A DNA stretch of 33,659 bases from Bacteroidaceae bacterium (GCA_017540585.1 JAFYAT010000114.1:1-33659); one strand, 5' to 3'; positions 14,676 to 23,815 are shown, counted from the first letter of the stretch. The notes: generated by a model not told the origin, from the sequence alone. Program-made: numbers and translations.

Positions 14676-17639
14676 TCAGCTCATCCTTCGGCAGAAGCGG
14701 ACGAACGAGCAGTTTGCACATTTGCTCTTGTCCTCACACTGGCGGAAAGGAATGTCGGGGTCAAAGATGTCCTCGATTGTTGACTTGAGCATGGCATGGA
14801 AATCCTCCTCGTAATCTGCAAAGTTGGTCATCTCGCTTCCGTTCACCTTGAAACTGTCCTCACGTTGTGCAAGTGCCTGAGTGACATACATGAGCGACGG
14901 ACGTATTGGCGGAATCTTGCTTGCATCGCCATACTCGCGTTCGAGTACACGACGCATCACGTAGCTGTAATACATCGCCTGACAATGATACTTGGCATCG
15001 CCCGAACTGTTGAAGAGTTTCTCGCTCGTCACGTTCTTCTCTGGTTTTGTACCTGTCTTGTAATCCACTATGCGCAGGTAATCCTGATTGTTCGCAGGGT
15101 CGTTGAGTGTCTCAAATCGGTCGATTGAACCTCCGAGGTGTATTTCGTGTCCCTTGATGACTTCCGTGTGCTCAATCCTCTTCTCAACGTGCACGTTACG
15201 CATAGGGCAACTTTGTGAGTCGAAGAGTAGCTGGTTGCGGACATACTTGCAGAGCACCTTGTGGTTAAGTTTCTGTTCTCCATTGTAGTGCATCACCTCG
15301 TTCTTGTCCTTGTGGAAGAACTCCGTGGCAAAAGCCTCATCCACGATACGTGCAATCTTGACCTTGTCGTTTGCTATTGCCAGGAGATCCTTTGATTGTA
15401 TCTGACGACCAGCAAATGAGCCGTAAATATCCTCCATGCACTTGTGGAAGATTGTACCGAAGGCAGGGCTGTCAACCTCCTCCGTCACCTCGTCCTGATC
15501 CTTGTAGTTGGCTATGTATTTGAAGTAGAAGGCAAGCGGACAACGAAGGTAATTGTTGATGGCGGTAGGCGAGAGTATTCCTGTTTTGAATCGCTCGTCC
15601 ATCTTCTGCATCAGTTCGTCCGTCTTAGGCGCAAAGCAGTCGTTTGGCTTCTGTGCCTCGTTGTCGGCAAGCAACGTCTTGTGTATTATCTTGTTGTCAG
15701 GACCTAATATCTTCTTTGTCTCTATCTCCATCTGCATCATGAAGCGTGACTTCTCACCCTTGTTGAGACCTTCGCTTGATGAGTTGTACATGACGGTTAT
15801 GTTCTCCGCCCTTTGCAGGAGATTGTAGAAATAATATGCGTAGAGGCTCACCTGCTTCTCCATGGTCGTCATGCCGTAGAACTCTCTGAGGTTGTACGGA
15901 ATGAGTGATGCACGATGCACGTTCTTAGGGAGCATGTCCTCGTTGCATGAGAGGAGTATGACGTTCTTGAAGTCGAGGTTACGCGTCTCAAGCACTCCCA
16001 TCACCTGAAGTCCTATGGCAGGTTCTCCGTGGAAAGGAATGGAGTTGCTCGTCATAATCTGTCGTATGAGACGGTTGAGCGTCTCGTTGTTCACGCTTGC
16101 AAGGAGTGGGTTCTCCTCAAGGAGCGACTGTACACGATTGATGACCGTATAAGCTGTGAAGATGGATTCCTTCTGCAGAGCCTCGTTCTTCTCGCCCTTG
16201 TATGATATTCCTATCTTCTTGAGCATCTCGATGACGTATGACGTTATCTCGTGCTTTGAACCTGCGGGTGTGAACAGCTGACGTATAAAGTCCTCTGCAT
16301 AAGGCATAGGCTCTTCATCTTCCTTTGGGTGTGTGAAAGGGTAGAGTATGTCCTTCTCGCTTGGGAACGTGATGTTGCGGCTGTTGAGATGCGAGAGTAT
16401 TGCTACCGACGCATTACCCGACAGGCGGCGTGTGAATGGATGGCGTAGTACGTCTGCCACGTAGCTGTAGCGCCAGTAGCCGTTGTTCGACTTTCCGTGT
16501 ATCTGGAGTTCTAGTAATGCCTGTACATAGCTGTAAGCCAGCGTGTCGCCAAGAGGGAATCCCATGGTGACGTTGAGGAACGTGTGCTTGTCGCTCACGA
16601 GTTCTGTCTGTCCCTCGTCCGAGAGAGTTGATGGAATGGAGTGGAGTACGGAAGGCAAGTCGGCTTCGTTGCATAGCACGATAGCGTTCTCGTTCAGGTG
16701 TGTGCCGTCCTTTATCGTCTCCTCTATCCATTTGCTCACATAACGTGTCTGGGCATTCTCCGTGGTTGCATTCACGAAGGATATGTTCTTCTTCTGCCAG
16801 AGATTCTGATAATACTCAGGGTGGTCGGCAAACCTGTTGCCGAAGTCCTGTATGTCCTGCATGATGAAGCGTCCTGCCTCATCCTTTTCGTATGCCTTGT
16901 CGTAATCCCAGTAGAAGTATGTGTTCTTGTTCTTCTTGAGGAACTTGAAGAGTTGACGCTCCGTCTCGTTGAGTACGTTGAAGCCGACTATGACGTAATT
17001 ATCGCTCTTCAGTCGGTCGATAATCTTCTCAGGCGTATTCTTGAGCGTCTCTATGACCTCTTTCTTCATCATACCCTCATAGCAGAGGTTGTCCTTGGCA
17101 AGCTGTTCCTTGAATGTCTGGTAGGTTGGGGCAAGGGCATCCCATATACTCAGGAACTTGTCCTTGAGACGTGTGCGCTTGTCCTTGTCAAAATTCTCGA
17201 ACACGGTCTTGATGGCAGCCACCTGCTCGTCCGTAAGGAACTCGAATGATGTCATCTCCTGCAATTCGGCGATATTGACAAAGAGGCTTCTTGCTTCAGC
17301 CATGTTGTTGTCAATATCCTCGAAGTCGCTCAGCATCATCTCTCCCCATGAGTAGAACTTGTCGAGTGTCTCCTCTGTCTTTGTCACGCTATGGAACGCC
17401 TCGTAGAGACGGCATACGAGTTGTATCTGGTCAGCCACTATGCGGTCGCTCAGCGAAGCGAACAGGTCGCCTATGGACAGATATTGTGGCGCAAAGACAG
17501 GCGAAGGGCTTATCTTTGCGAGATGGTTGTTGAAGAACAGATTTGCACGCTTGTTAGGGAATATGATGGTTGTCTTGGTGAAGTCTCCCCCAAGTTCCTT
17601 GTACAAGTCGTTTGCTATAAGTTCGAGAAATGTTGTCAT
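14676..17639 (-). CDS. AddB-like PD-(D/E)XK nuclease with iron-sulfur cluster
   Basis: A 987-residue protein that resembles the AddB subunit of the AddAB helicase-nuclease, which processes double-strand breaks for RecA. The N-terminal part looks like an inactivated SF1 helicase fold (TTIIFPNKRANLFFNNHL in place of a Walker A motif; no GKT/S). The C-terminal part is a RecB-type nuclease: GGSIDRFE and IVDYKTG with D859 and K861. Four cysteines, C700 (YLRCPLAFYFKY) and C974, C977, C983 (CxxCxxxxxC near the C-terminus), fit the 4Fe-4S staple of AddB. It appears complete. The AddA/UvrD-like partner that normally neighbours it is not in this window, so it is either encoded elsewhere or this protein works in another setting. 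The start ATG is preceded by an inverted repeat. Confidence 0.85.
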   Translation of the reverse strand: MTTFLELIANDLYKELGGDFTKTTIIFPNKRANLFFNNHLAKISPSPVFAPQYLSIGDLFASLSDRIVADQIQLVCRLYEAFHSVTKTEETLDKFYSWGEMMLSDFEDIDNNMAEARSLFVNIAELQEMTSFEFLTDEQVAAIKTVFENFDKDKRTRLKDKFLSIWDALAPTYQTFKEQLAKDNLCYEGMMKKEVIETLKNTPEKIIDRLKSDNYVIVGFNVLNETERQLFKFLKKNKNTYFYWDYDKAYEKDEAGRFIMQDIQDFGNRFADHPEYYQNLWQKKNISFVNATTENAQTRYVSKWIEETIKDGTHLNENAIVLCNEADLPSVLHSIPSTLSDEGQTELVSDKHTFLNVTMGFPLGDTLAYSYVQALLELQIHGKSNNGYWRYSYVADVLRHPFTRRLSGNASVAILSHLNSRNITFPSEKDILYPFTHPKEDEEPMPYAEDFIRQLFTPAGSKHEITSYVIEMLKKIGISYKGEKNEALQKESIFTAYTVINRVQSLLEENPLLASVNNETLNRLIRQIMTSNSIPFHGEPAIGLQVMGVLETRNLDFKNVILLSCNEDMLPKNVHRASLIPYNLREFYGMTTMEKQVSLYAYYFYNLLQRAENITVMYNSSSEGLNKGEKSRFMMQMEIETKKILGPDNKIIHKTLLADNEAQKPNDCFAPKTDELMQKMDERFKTGILSPTAINNYLRCPLAFYFKYIANYKDQDEVTEEVDSPAFGTIFHKCMEDIYGSFAGRQIQSKDLLAIANDKVKIARIVDEAFATEFFHKDKNEVMHYNGEQKLNHKVLCKYVRNQLLFDSQSCPMRNVHVEKRIEHTEVIKGHEIHLGGSIDRFETLNDPANNQDYLRIVDYKTGTKPEKNVTSEKLFNSSGDAKYHCQAMYYSYVMRRVLEREYGDASKIPPIRPSLMYVTQALAQREDSFKVNGSEMTNFADYEEDFHAMLKSTIEDIFDPDIPFRQCEDKSKCANCSFVRFCRRMS

Positions 17640-17656
17640 AGTTCAAATTCAATGAA

Positions 17657-17777
17657 GACGCACCCTAACCCTCCTACAGGGAGGGGACTGGATAGCCTTG
17701 TTGCTGATAGAATGTATGAAGGTCGCAGCGGACGTGGTAACTAAGCTCCCTCCCTGTAGGGAGGGCTGGGGTGGGTC
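17657..17777. repeat. Inverted repeat pair (CCCTCC...GGAGGG) filling the gap before the AddB-like gene
   Basis: The left arm 17657-17688 and the right arm 17746-17777 are reverse complements with few mismatches: the right arm read backwards begins GACCCACCCCAGCCCTCCCT, the left GACGCACCCTAACCCTCCTA. Each arm is itself palindromic (CCCTCCCTGTAGGGAGGG in the right). The right arm covers two bases of the stop codon of the small upstream gene; the left arm begins 17 bp before the ATG of the AddB-like gene. Such GC-rich paired arms between genes are common in Bacteroidales. Confidence 0.75.
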
Positions 17778-18063
17778 AGATTCTAAACGTAATGACCTCT
17801 CCGTCGCGTGTGTTGCGGATGGCTGGTAGTTCCCAATCCACCATACCAAGCTCGTAGATGTCTTGTCCTGTGTCGGAATACATGCTGTCCGTCTCTATTC
17901 CGATGGTAAGAGTGCCGTAGTCGGTTATCTTCTTGCCGGGATAGAGTGTCTGCAACTTGTCTATTGCGGCTCTGTGGTAGAGCTCCACGTCTTCGTCTTC
18001 CTCGTCAAGCATGAACTTGCGGAATATGAAAACCTGTTCTGCGTTGTTATCTTCGTAATCCAT
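17776..18063 (-). CDS. Small acidic hypothetical protein
   Basis: A 95-residue protein that I do not recognise. It is strongly acidic at the start (MDYEDNNAEQ, LDEEDEDVELYH) and has no signal peptide, membrane segment or metal motif. A predicted mixed alpha/beta body includes YHRAAIDKLQTLYPGK and GTLTIGIETDSMYSD. Coding looks real because the frame fills the space between two repeat structures with normal codon use. It lies between mutS2 (170 bp upstream, through a 23-bp tandem array) and the AddB-like gene (136 bp downstream, through an inverted repeat), all on one strand. No function can be given. The stop codon is inside the right arm of the inverted repeat. Confidence 0.6.
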   Translation of the reverse strand: MDYEDNNAEQVFIFRKFMLDEEDEDVELYHRAAIDKLQTLYPGKKITDYGTLTIGIETDSMYSDTGQDIYELGMVDWELPAIRNTRDGEVITFRI

Positions 18064-18097
18064 ATGCTAAAAATGCAACGTTTTTTTCATCTCAAGA

Positions 18098-18212
18098 ATC
18101 AATCCCGATTGATGTGCCATATCGATCGGGATCGATTTGCCATATCGATCGGGTACGATGTTGCATATCGATCGGGTACGATGTTGTATATCGATCGGGA
18201 ACGATTTCCCAC
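18098..18212. repeat. Five tandem 23-bp units centred on ATCGATCGGG
   Basis: Exact 23-bp units start at 18098, 18121, 18144, 18167 and 18190; four begin ATCGATCGGG, the first is diverged (ATCAATCCCG). Unit 2 contains the near-palindrome ATCGATCGGGATCGAT. There are no spacers, so this is not a CRISPR. The array begins 34 bp upstream of the start codon of the small acidic protein gene and is in its likely leader. A related tail TTGCTTCGGGAATCC follows. Confidence 0.8.
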
Positions 18213-18232
18213 TTGCTTCGGGAATCCTTTTT

Positions 18233-20767
18233 TTACATGAACTCCACAATCGTTATTCCTGCTCCTCCAAACTGTGGATGCTCGTCGTGATAGTTGCTCA
18301 CGGCTGGTATCGTTCCTACATACTGGCGGATGAGTGTGCGGAGTATTCCCGTACCTGTTCCGTGGAGTATTCGCACCCTTGATGCACCAGCCACGAGAGC
18401 GTCGTCGATGAAGTATGTGACTGCCTGTATTGCTTCCTCGCCACGCATACCTCTTACGTCGATGTCCTGAGAGAAGTTGAGTGTCTTCTCGCGTATGTTG
18501 TCCTGCGTCTGGCTGCTTATGAAGGTTGCTGCCATCGTCTCCTTCTTCTTCTGTGGAGCATCTGCTGGTTCAAGGCGCTTGAGCTTCACGTTTGTCTGTA
18601 TTCCTCCAAAGCCAACGAGAGCCTCGTTGCCGTTTATCTTGATAATCTGTCCTGGAGTGGTTGTTCCCTTGAGACGAACCCAATCCTTCTCCTTGAAGAG
18701 TACGGCATCTGTATTTGGCTGAGGAGCGGTGTTGCCTGCGGTCGGAGCAGCTGCTCCGTTCTTGGCAAGCGACTGTCCCTTCTTGCTTTCGCCTTTCTCC
18801 TTACGTTCCTTGCGAGCCTTGACCTTTTCCATCTGGCGACGGATTTTCTCCTCCATCTCCTCTGGATTGATAGCCTTGACCTCTTGCTTGAAGTCGTTGA
18901 AGTCCTGACGTATGCTGCGGGTACGTTCTTTCTCTGCCTGAGCCTCCTTAATCTCACGTATGGTTTGTTCGATACGTGCGTTGGAGTTCTGGAGGAGTTC
19001 TTCTGCGTCAGCCTTTGCCTTGGCGATAATCTCCTTGCGCTCGTCGTGCAGCTTCTTTATCTCTGCCTCGTAACGCTCAATCGTCTGCTCCATCTGCTTC
19101 TCGTGCTGATGAATGGTCTGACGCTTATTCTCCCAGTAACGCTTGTCGCGCACGATGTCCTGCAGATATTTGTCCGAACTGATGTATTCCTGTCCCACGA
19201 GTTCCGAAGCATCGGCTATGATGTCTTCCGGAATACCAATCTTGCGAGCAATCTCCACGGCAAACGAAGACCCTGGGTTGCCAATCTGCAACTGGAAGAG
19301 AGGCGCCATCTGCTGGCGGTCGTAGAGCATGGCTCCGTTAATCATTCCGTCCGTTTCCTGAGCATAATGCTTTAGGTTCTGGTAGTGGGTGTTGATAACT
19401 CCATAGGCATGACGCTTGACGAAACGCTTGAGTACTGCCTGCGCTATTGCTCCGCCAATCTGCGGCTCGGTACCCGTACCGAACTCGTCGATGAGGATGA
19501 GGCTTGCGCCATCGGCACTTCGCATCATGTTCTTCATGTTCAACAGGTGCGAAGAGTAGGTGGAGAGGTCATTCTCCAGACTCTGTTCGTCGCCTATGTC
19601 TATGAATATGCTCTTGAATATTCCGACCTTGCTGCTCTCTGCCATAGGTACGGGCATTCCGCATTGTACCATGTACTGGAGCAATCCTACCGTCTTGAGA
19701 CAAACGGACTTTCCTCCTGCGTTAGGACCAGATATGAGGAGTATGCGTTGCTTGTGGTTGAGCACTATGTCAAGAGGAACGACCTTGCGTCCGTGCTTGG
19801 CAAGCGAGCGTTGGAGCAACGGATGTACAGCCATGCACCAGTCCATCATCTGTTTCTCCTCGATGACAGGCTCTATGGCGTTGGTGGCTATAGAGAACTT
19901 TGCCTTGGCACGTATGAAGTCGATGTCGGCAAGGAACTCGTAGCTGTTCATTATCTCGTGCACCTCAGGGCGTACCGTAGCCGTAAACTCAAGGAGTATG
20001 CGCTTAATCTCGTGACGTTCCTCCGACTCCAGTTCACGTATGCGGTTGTTTGCCTCTACCACTTCGGCTGGCTCTATATATACCGTACGTCCTGAGTCTG
20101 ACTCGTCGTGCACGATGCCTCGTATCTTGCGCTTCATGGCAGGAGCAACAGGTATTACGAGTCGTCCGTCACGCATGGTAGGAGCGATGTCCTTGTCTAT
20201 CACTCCATCGCCCTTGGCAGTCTTCATGATTGACGCGAGGGTACGTGATATGCTTCCTGCCGTACTTGCCAGTTCGCGACGTATCATCATGAGGGTAGGG
20301 GACGCTGTGTCCTTCACCTTGCCGAACTTGTCGAGTATCTGGTCTATACGCCTGACGAGTTGTGGAAATGTCTGCACATCCTTGGTGAGTGCGTTGAGTT
20401 GTACGTAGCAAGGAATCTCGCCTTCTTCATCTATCGACTTGCCGAGGAACGATACAATCTTACATATCGTGTCGAGCGAACGCTGTAGGTCAAAGAGTTC
20501 TCGTTCTTCAAGGAACGTGTTCTCTATCCTTATGCGCTTGAGCGACTGTCGCACGTCGTAGAAGTTCTGGTCAGGGAAATCCTCTTCTTGCAGGATACGC
20601 ATGAACTCCGTCGTCTGTCGTATGCTGCGCTTTATTGTCGAATGGTTGGAGGAGAATGTCATCTCATCCACCCTTTGTTGTCCAAGGGTACAGAGACACA
20701 GCTCCTTCAAGTCCTGTCGTATTATGTCGAATGATATCTTTTGTTCGAAAGTATTCGGATAAATCAT
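18233..20767 (-). CDS. mutS2: Endonuclease MutS2
   Basis: An 844-residue MutS2 protein. It lacks the MutS mismatch-recognition domain and begins with the core/lever region; the ATPase has Walker A GPNAGGKS at 347-354 and Walker B SLILIDEFGTGTEP. A long charged coiled coil (about 520-660, KQMEQTIERYEAEIKKLHDE and following) leads to a KOW-like segment and the C-terminal Smr nuclease domain (763-844) with DVRG and LHGTGTG motifs. The family suppresses recombination and, in some bacteria, splits collided ribosomes. The protein is complete and the length is usual for Bacteroidetes. Its start ATG is nine bases behind a 7-bp tandem array that fills the gap to uvrA; the two repair genes may be one transcript. 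Confidence 0.95.
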   Translation of the reverse strand: MIYPNTFEQKISFDIIRQDLKELCLCTLGQQRVDEMTFSSNHSTIKRSIRQTTEFMRILQEEDFPDQNFYDVRQSLKRIRIENTFLEERELFDLQRSLDTICKIVSFLGKSIDEEGEIPCYVQLNALTKDVQTFPQLVRRIDQILDKFGKVKDTASPTLMMIRRELASTAGSISRTLASIMKTAKGDGVIDKDIAPTMRDGRLVIPVAPAMKRKIRGIVHDESDSGRTVYIEPAEVVEANNRIRELESEERHEIKRILLEFTATVRPEVHEIMNSYEFLADIDFIRAKAKFSIATNAIEPVIEEKQMMDWCMAVHPLLQRSLAKHGRKVVPLDIVLNHKQRILLISGPNAGGKSVCLKTVGLLQYMVQCGMPVPMAESSKVGIFKSIFIDIGDEQSLENDLSTYSSHLLNMKNMMRSADGASLILIDEFGTGTEPQIGGAIAQAVLKRFVKRHAYGVINTHYQNLKHYAQETDGMINGAMLYDRQQMAPLFQLQIGNPGSSFAVEIARKIGIPEDIIADASELVGQEYISSDKYLQDIVRDKRYWENKRQTIHQHEKQMEQTIERYEAEIKKLHDERKEIIAKAKADAEELLQNSNARIEQTIREIKEAQAEKERTRSIRQDFNDFKQEVKAINPEEMEEKIRRQMEKVKARKERKEKGESKKGQSLAKNGAAAPTAGNTAPQPNTDAVLFKEKDWVRLKGTTTPGQIIKINGNEALVGFGGIQTNVKLKRLEPADAPQKKKETMAATFISSQTQDNIREKTLNFSQDIDVRGMRGEEAIQAVTYFIDDALVAGASRVRILHGTGTGILRTLIRQYVGTIPAVSNYHDEHPQFGGAGITIVEFM

Positions 20768-20776
20768 TTACCTTTT

Positions 20777-20853
20777 AATTCATAATTCACAATTCATAAT
20801 TCATAATTTTCAATTCATAATCCATAATTTTCAATTCATAATCCATAATTGTT
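20777..20853. repeat. Eleven-unit 7-bp array in the leader of mutS2
   Basis: Eleven 7-bp units of consensus AATTCAT (with AATTCAC, AATTTTC and AATCCAT variants) follow each other in register and start nine bases upstream of the mutS2 ATG (20765-20767). The mirrored array is at 20884-20911, across the uvrA stop. Together they could form a long A/U-rich stem-loop in an RNA covering uvrA and mutS2. Confidence 0.75.
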
Positions 20854-20883
20854 CCTCTCAACCGTGTTCGGGTGTCTATAATT

Positions 20884-20911
20884 ATGAATTATGCATTATG
20901 AATTATGAATT
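20884..20911. repeat. Mirrored 7-bp array (ATGAATT) across the uvrA stop codon
   Basis: Four units ATGAATT, ATGCATT, ATGAATT, ATGAATT are the reverse complement of the units at 20777-20853. The uvrA stop (20903-20905) and its last codon are inside the array. Confidence 0.7.
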
Positions 20912-23758
20912 GCTTTCAAGTTCGTCCTTGATGAACTTCCATGTGATGCCCTTCTTTGCCTTGACAACCTCCTCAGGAGTACCCGTTGCCATGACCTGTC
21001 CACCACCACGTCCGCCTTCAGGACCCATGTCGATGATGTAGTCGGCAATCTTTATCACGTCGAGGTTATGCTCTATCACGATGACCGTGTTGCCCTTATC
21101 CACAAGTCGCTGGAGCACGCCCATGAGTACACGGATATCCTCAAAGTGGAGTCCTGTAGTCGGTTCATCAAGTATATATACCGTCTTACCCGTATCACGC
21201 TTGGAGAGTTCTGTGGCAAGCTTGACTCGCTGGCTCTCTCCTCCAGAGAGGGTGGATGAAGGCTGTCCGAGTTTGATGTAGCCGAGACCGACGTCCTGTA
21301 TGGTCTTAATCTTGTTGAGGATGCTTGGCTGGTTCTCGAAGAACTCAACCGCCTGGTTGATGGTCATGTCGAGCACGTCAGCTATTGACTTACCCTTGAA
21401 GCGTACCTCAAGCGTCTCACGGTTATAGCGTTTGCCGTGGCACGTCTCGCAAGGAACGAGTACGTCAGGCAGGAAGTTCATGGCTATCGTCTTGTAGCCG
21501 TTGCCTCCACACGTCTCACATCGTCCTCCGCTCACGTTGAACGAGAAACGTCCTGGCTTGTAGCCTCGCATCTTGCTCTCTGGCATCTCGACGAAGAGAG
21601 AACGGATGTCGGAGAATACGCCCGTGTATGTTGCCGGGTTGCTACGTGGAGTACGTCCGAGAGGCGATTGGTCAACATTCACAACCTTGTCAATATTCTC
21701 TATACCCTCGAATGACTCATAAGGCATAGGGTCCTTGAGTGAACGGTAGAAATGTTGTGAGAGTATCGGCTGCAACGTCTCGTTGATGAGGGTTGACTTG
21801 CCGCTTCCGCTCACTCCCGTCACGACGGTAAGCGTGCCGAGTGGTATCTTGACGCTCACGTTCTTCAGGTTATTGCCCGTGGCGTTGATGATGCTTATGT
21901 ATTTTCCATTACCCTTACGTCTCTCGGCAGGAATCTCTATCTGCTTCAGACCGTTAAGGTAACGAGCTGTGAGTGTGTCCTTGGTGAGCATCTCCTTTGG
22001 AGTACCCTGGAACACGACTTCGCCTCCCTTTCTTCCTGCCATAGGACCCATATCCACTATGTAGTCGGACTCAAGCATCATGTCCTTGTCGTGTTCAACC
22101 ACGATGACCGTATTGCCCTCGTCGCGAAGAGTCTTGAGCGAGTTGATGAGACGCACGTTGTCCCTCTGGTGAAGTCCGATGCTTGGCTCGTCGAGTATGT
22201 AGAGCACGTTCACGAGTTTGGAGCCTATCTGTGTGGCAAGCCTTATGCGCTGGCTCTCTCCACCCGAAAGACTCATGGATGAACGGTTGAGACACAGGTA
22301 TTCCAGTCCCACGTCGAGGAGGAATGACAGACGTGCACGTATCTCCTTTATTATCTCGGCTGCAATCTTCTGTTGCTTGCTCGACATCTTTTCCTCTACC
22401 GTGTTTATCCACTCGTACAGCTCGCCAAGGTCCATGTTGGCAAGGTCGTTGATGTTCTTGTCAACAATACGGAAGTGGAGTGCCTCCTGATTGAGGCGTG
22501 CTCCGTTACACTTAGGACAAGCTGCCTGCTTGTCGAACGACTCCACCCATTTCTGTGCCGAAGCAGATGTCTCTGTCTCGGCTAACTGATGTATGTACTT
22601 TGCCAGTCCTTCGTATTCGGTATAGAAGTCGCTTGATGTCTTTATGAGTTCAGCCTTTATCTTGATTCGTTCCTGACAGCCGTATATTATCTCCTGCTTT
22701 GCGTCCTCAGGTAGGTCGCTTATCTTTGTCTTGAGATTGCAACCGTCATAGCGTGAGAGTACGGCATCCAGTTGCCAGAATATCATCGTGTTCTTGAACT
22801 TGCCAAGTGGCGCAAGTCCTCCCTCGTAGATAGACAGGGATGCGTCTGGTATAATCTTTTCCTCGTCGATGAGACTCACCATGCCGAGTCCCTTACAGTA
22901 TGGACATGCTCCCTGTGGTGAGTTGAACGAGAAATTGTTAGGCGCAGGCTCATGGTAACAGATACCTGTGGTAGGGCACATGAGTCGTTTGGAGAAATGC
23001 TTTACGGCACTGCTTCTGAACTTGTGGCTCTCTTGACTGTCGGCATCTTTGTCGAGCACCATTATCTGACCCTCGCCCAGCTTCATGGCTGTAGCAAGGC
23101 TCGCCTTCAGACGGTCGGCATCCTTGTTGCTCACGGCAAGCTTGTCCACTACCACCTCGATGTTGTGGTTCTTGTAGCGATCCACCTTCATTCCTTCGGT
23201 AACATCTACCACGGCTCCATCCACACGTGCGGTAAGGTAGCCCTTCTTGCGTATGCTCTCAAAGAGCTCGCGATAATGTCCCTTACGGCTCTGCACGAGA
23301 GGGGCAAGGATGAATATGCGCTTGCCGTCATACTGCTTGAGGAGAAGGTCAAGCACCTGCTCCTCCGTGTATTTAACCATCTTTTCACCAGTCTCATAAC
23401 TGTATGCCTCGCCTGCACGGGCATAAAGGAGACGGAGGAAGTCGTATATCTCGGTTACAGTACCCACGGTAGAACGTGGGTTCTTGTTCGTTGTCTTCTG
23501 CTCGATGCTGATTACAGGACTCAAACCTGTAATCTTGTCCACGTCAGGACGTTCCATGCCGCCGAGGAAATTGCGGACGTAGGCAGAGAATGTCTCTATG
23601 TATCGTCGCTGTCCCTCAGCAAATATTGTGTCAAATGCCAAAGAGGACTTACCGCTTCCGCTCAGTCCCGTAAAGACGGTAAGACTGTTGCGCGGAATGG
23701 TAACATCCACGTTCTTTAGATTATGTACTCTTGCTCCTTCTATTGTTATATTGTTCAT
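20903..23758 (-). CDS. uvrA: Excinuclease ABC subunit A (UvrA)
   Basis: A 951-residue DNA damage sensor of nucleotide excision repair; as a dimer it loads UvrB on lesions. Two ABC ATPase modules are visible: Walker A GLSGSGKSS at 31-39 and a second GVSGSGKSTLINE in the C-terminal half, each with an LSGGESQR signature. The C-terminal zinc module is intact (CETCGGNG and CETCHGKRY). The first is unusual: C261 and C267 are five residues apart instead of two, followed by a normal C285-x-x-C288; as far as I recall this is common in Bacteroidetes UvrA. Length is normal. The gene probably leads a transcript with mutS2. Its leader holds an 11-bp tandem array and its 3' end a 7-bp array. Confidence 0.97.
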   Translation of the reverse strand: MNNITIEGARVHNLKNVDVTIPRNSLTVFTGLSGSGKSSLAFDTIFAEGQRRYIETFSAYVRNFLGGMERPDVDKITGLSPVISIEQKTTNKNPRSTVGTVTEIYDFLRLLYARAGEAYSYETGEKMVKYTEEQVLDLLLKQYDGKRIFILAPLVQSRKGHYRELFESIRKKGYLTARVDGAVVDVTEGMKVDRYKNHNIEVVVDKLAVSNKDADRLKASLATAMKLGEGQIMVLDKDADSQESHKFRSSAVKHFSKRLMCPTTGICYHEPAPNNFSFNSPQGACPYCKGLGMVSLIDEEKIIPDASLSIYEGGLAPLGKFKNTMIFWQLDAVLSRYDGCNLKTKISDLPEDAKQEIIYGCQERIKIKAELIKTSSDFYTEYEGLAKYIHQLAETETSASAQKWVESFDKQAACPKCNGARLNQEALHFRIVDKNINDLANMDLGELYEWINTVEEKMSSKQQKIAAEIIKEIRARLSFLLDVGLEYLCLNRSSMSLSGGESQRIRLATQIGSKLVNVLYILDEPSIGLHQRDNVRLINSLKTLRDEGNTVIVVEHDKDMMLESDYIVDMGPMAGRKGGEVVFQGTPKEMLTKDTLTARYLNGLKQIEIPAERRKGNGKYISIINATGNNLKNVSVKIPLGTLTVVTGVSGSGKSTLINETLQPILSQHFYRSLKDPMPYESFEGIENIDKVVNVDQSPLGRTPRSNPATYTGVFSDIRSLFVEMPESKMRGYKPGRFSFNVSGGRCETCGGNGYKTIAMNFLPDVLVPCETCHGKRYNRETLEVRFKGKSIADVLDMTINQAVEFFENQPSILNKIKTIQDVGLGYIKLGQPSSTLSGGESQRVKLATELSKRDTGKTVYILDEPTTGLHFEDIRVLMGVLQRLVDKGNTVIVIEHNLDVIKIADYIIDMGPEGGRGGGQVMATGTPEEVVKAKKGITWKFIKDELESNS

Positions 23759-23815
23759 CTTCTTTTCTTGAAGGTCTCTCGCCGATGTTTCTGTTCCTTT
23801 TGAGATATTTTTCAG

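Noticed and set aside
18098-18212. CRISPR array
   Set aside because: The 23-bp units are directly joined without spacers and no cas gene is near.
19385-20095. 236-codon open frame on the plus strand
   Set aside because: It lies fully opposite mutS2, whose motifs are certain; the frame is a shadow of its codon bias.
22952-23719. 255-codon open frame on the plus strand
   Set aside because: It lies fully opposite uvrA and has no recognisable features of its own.
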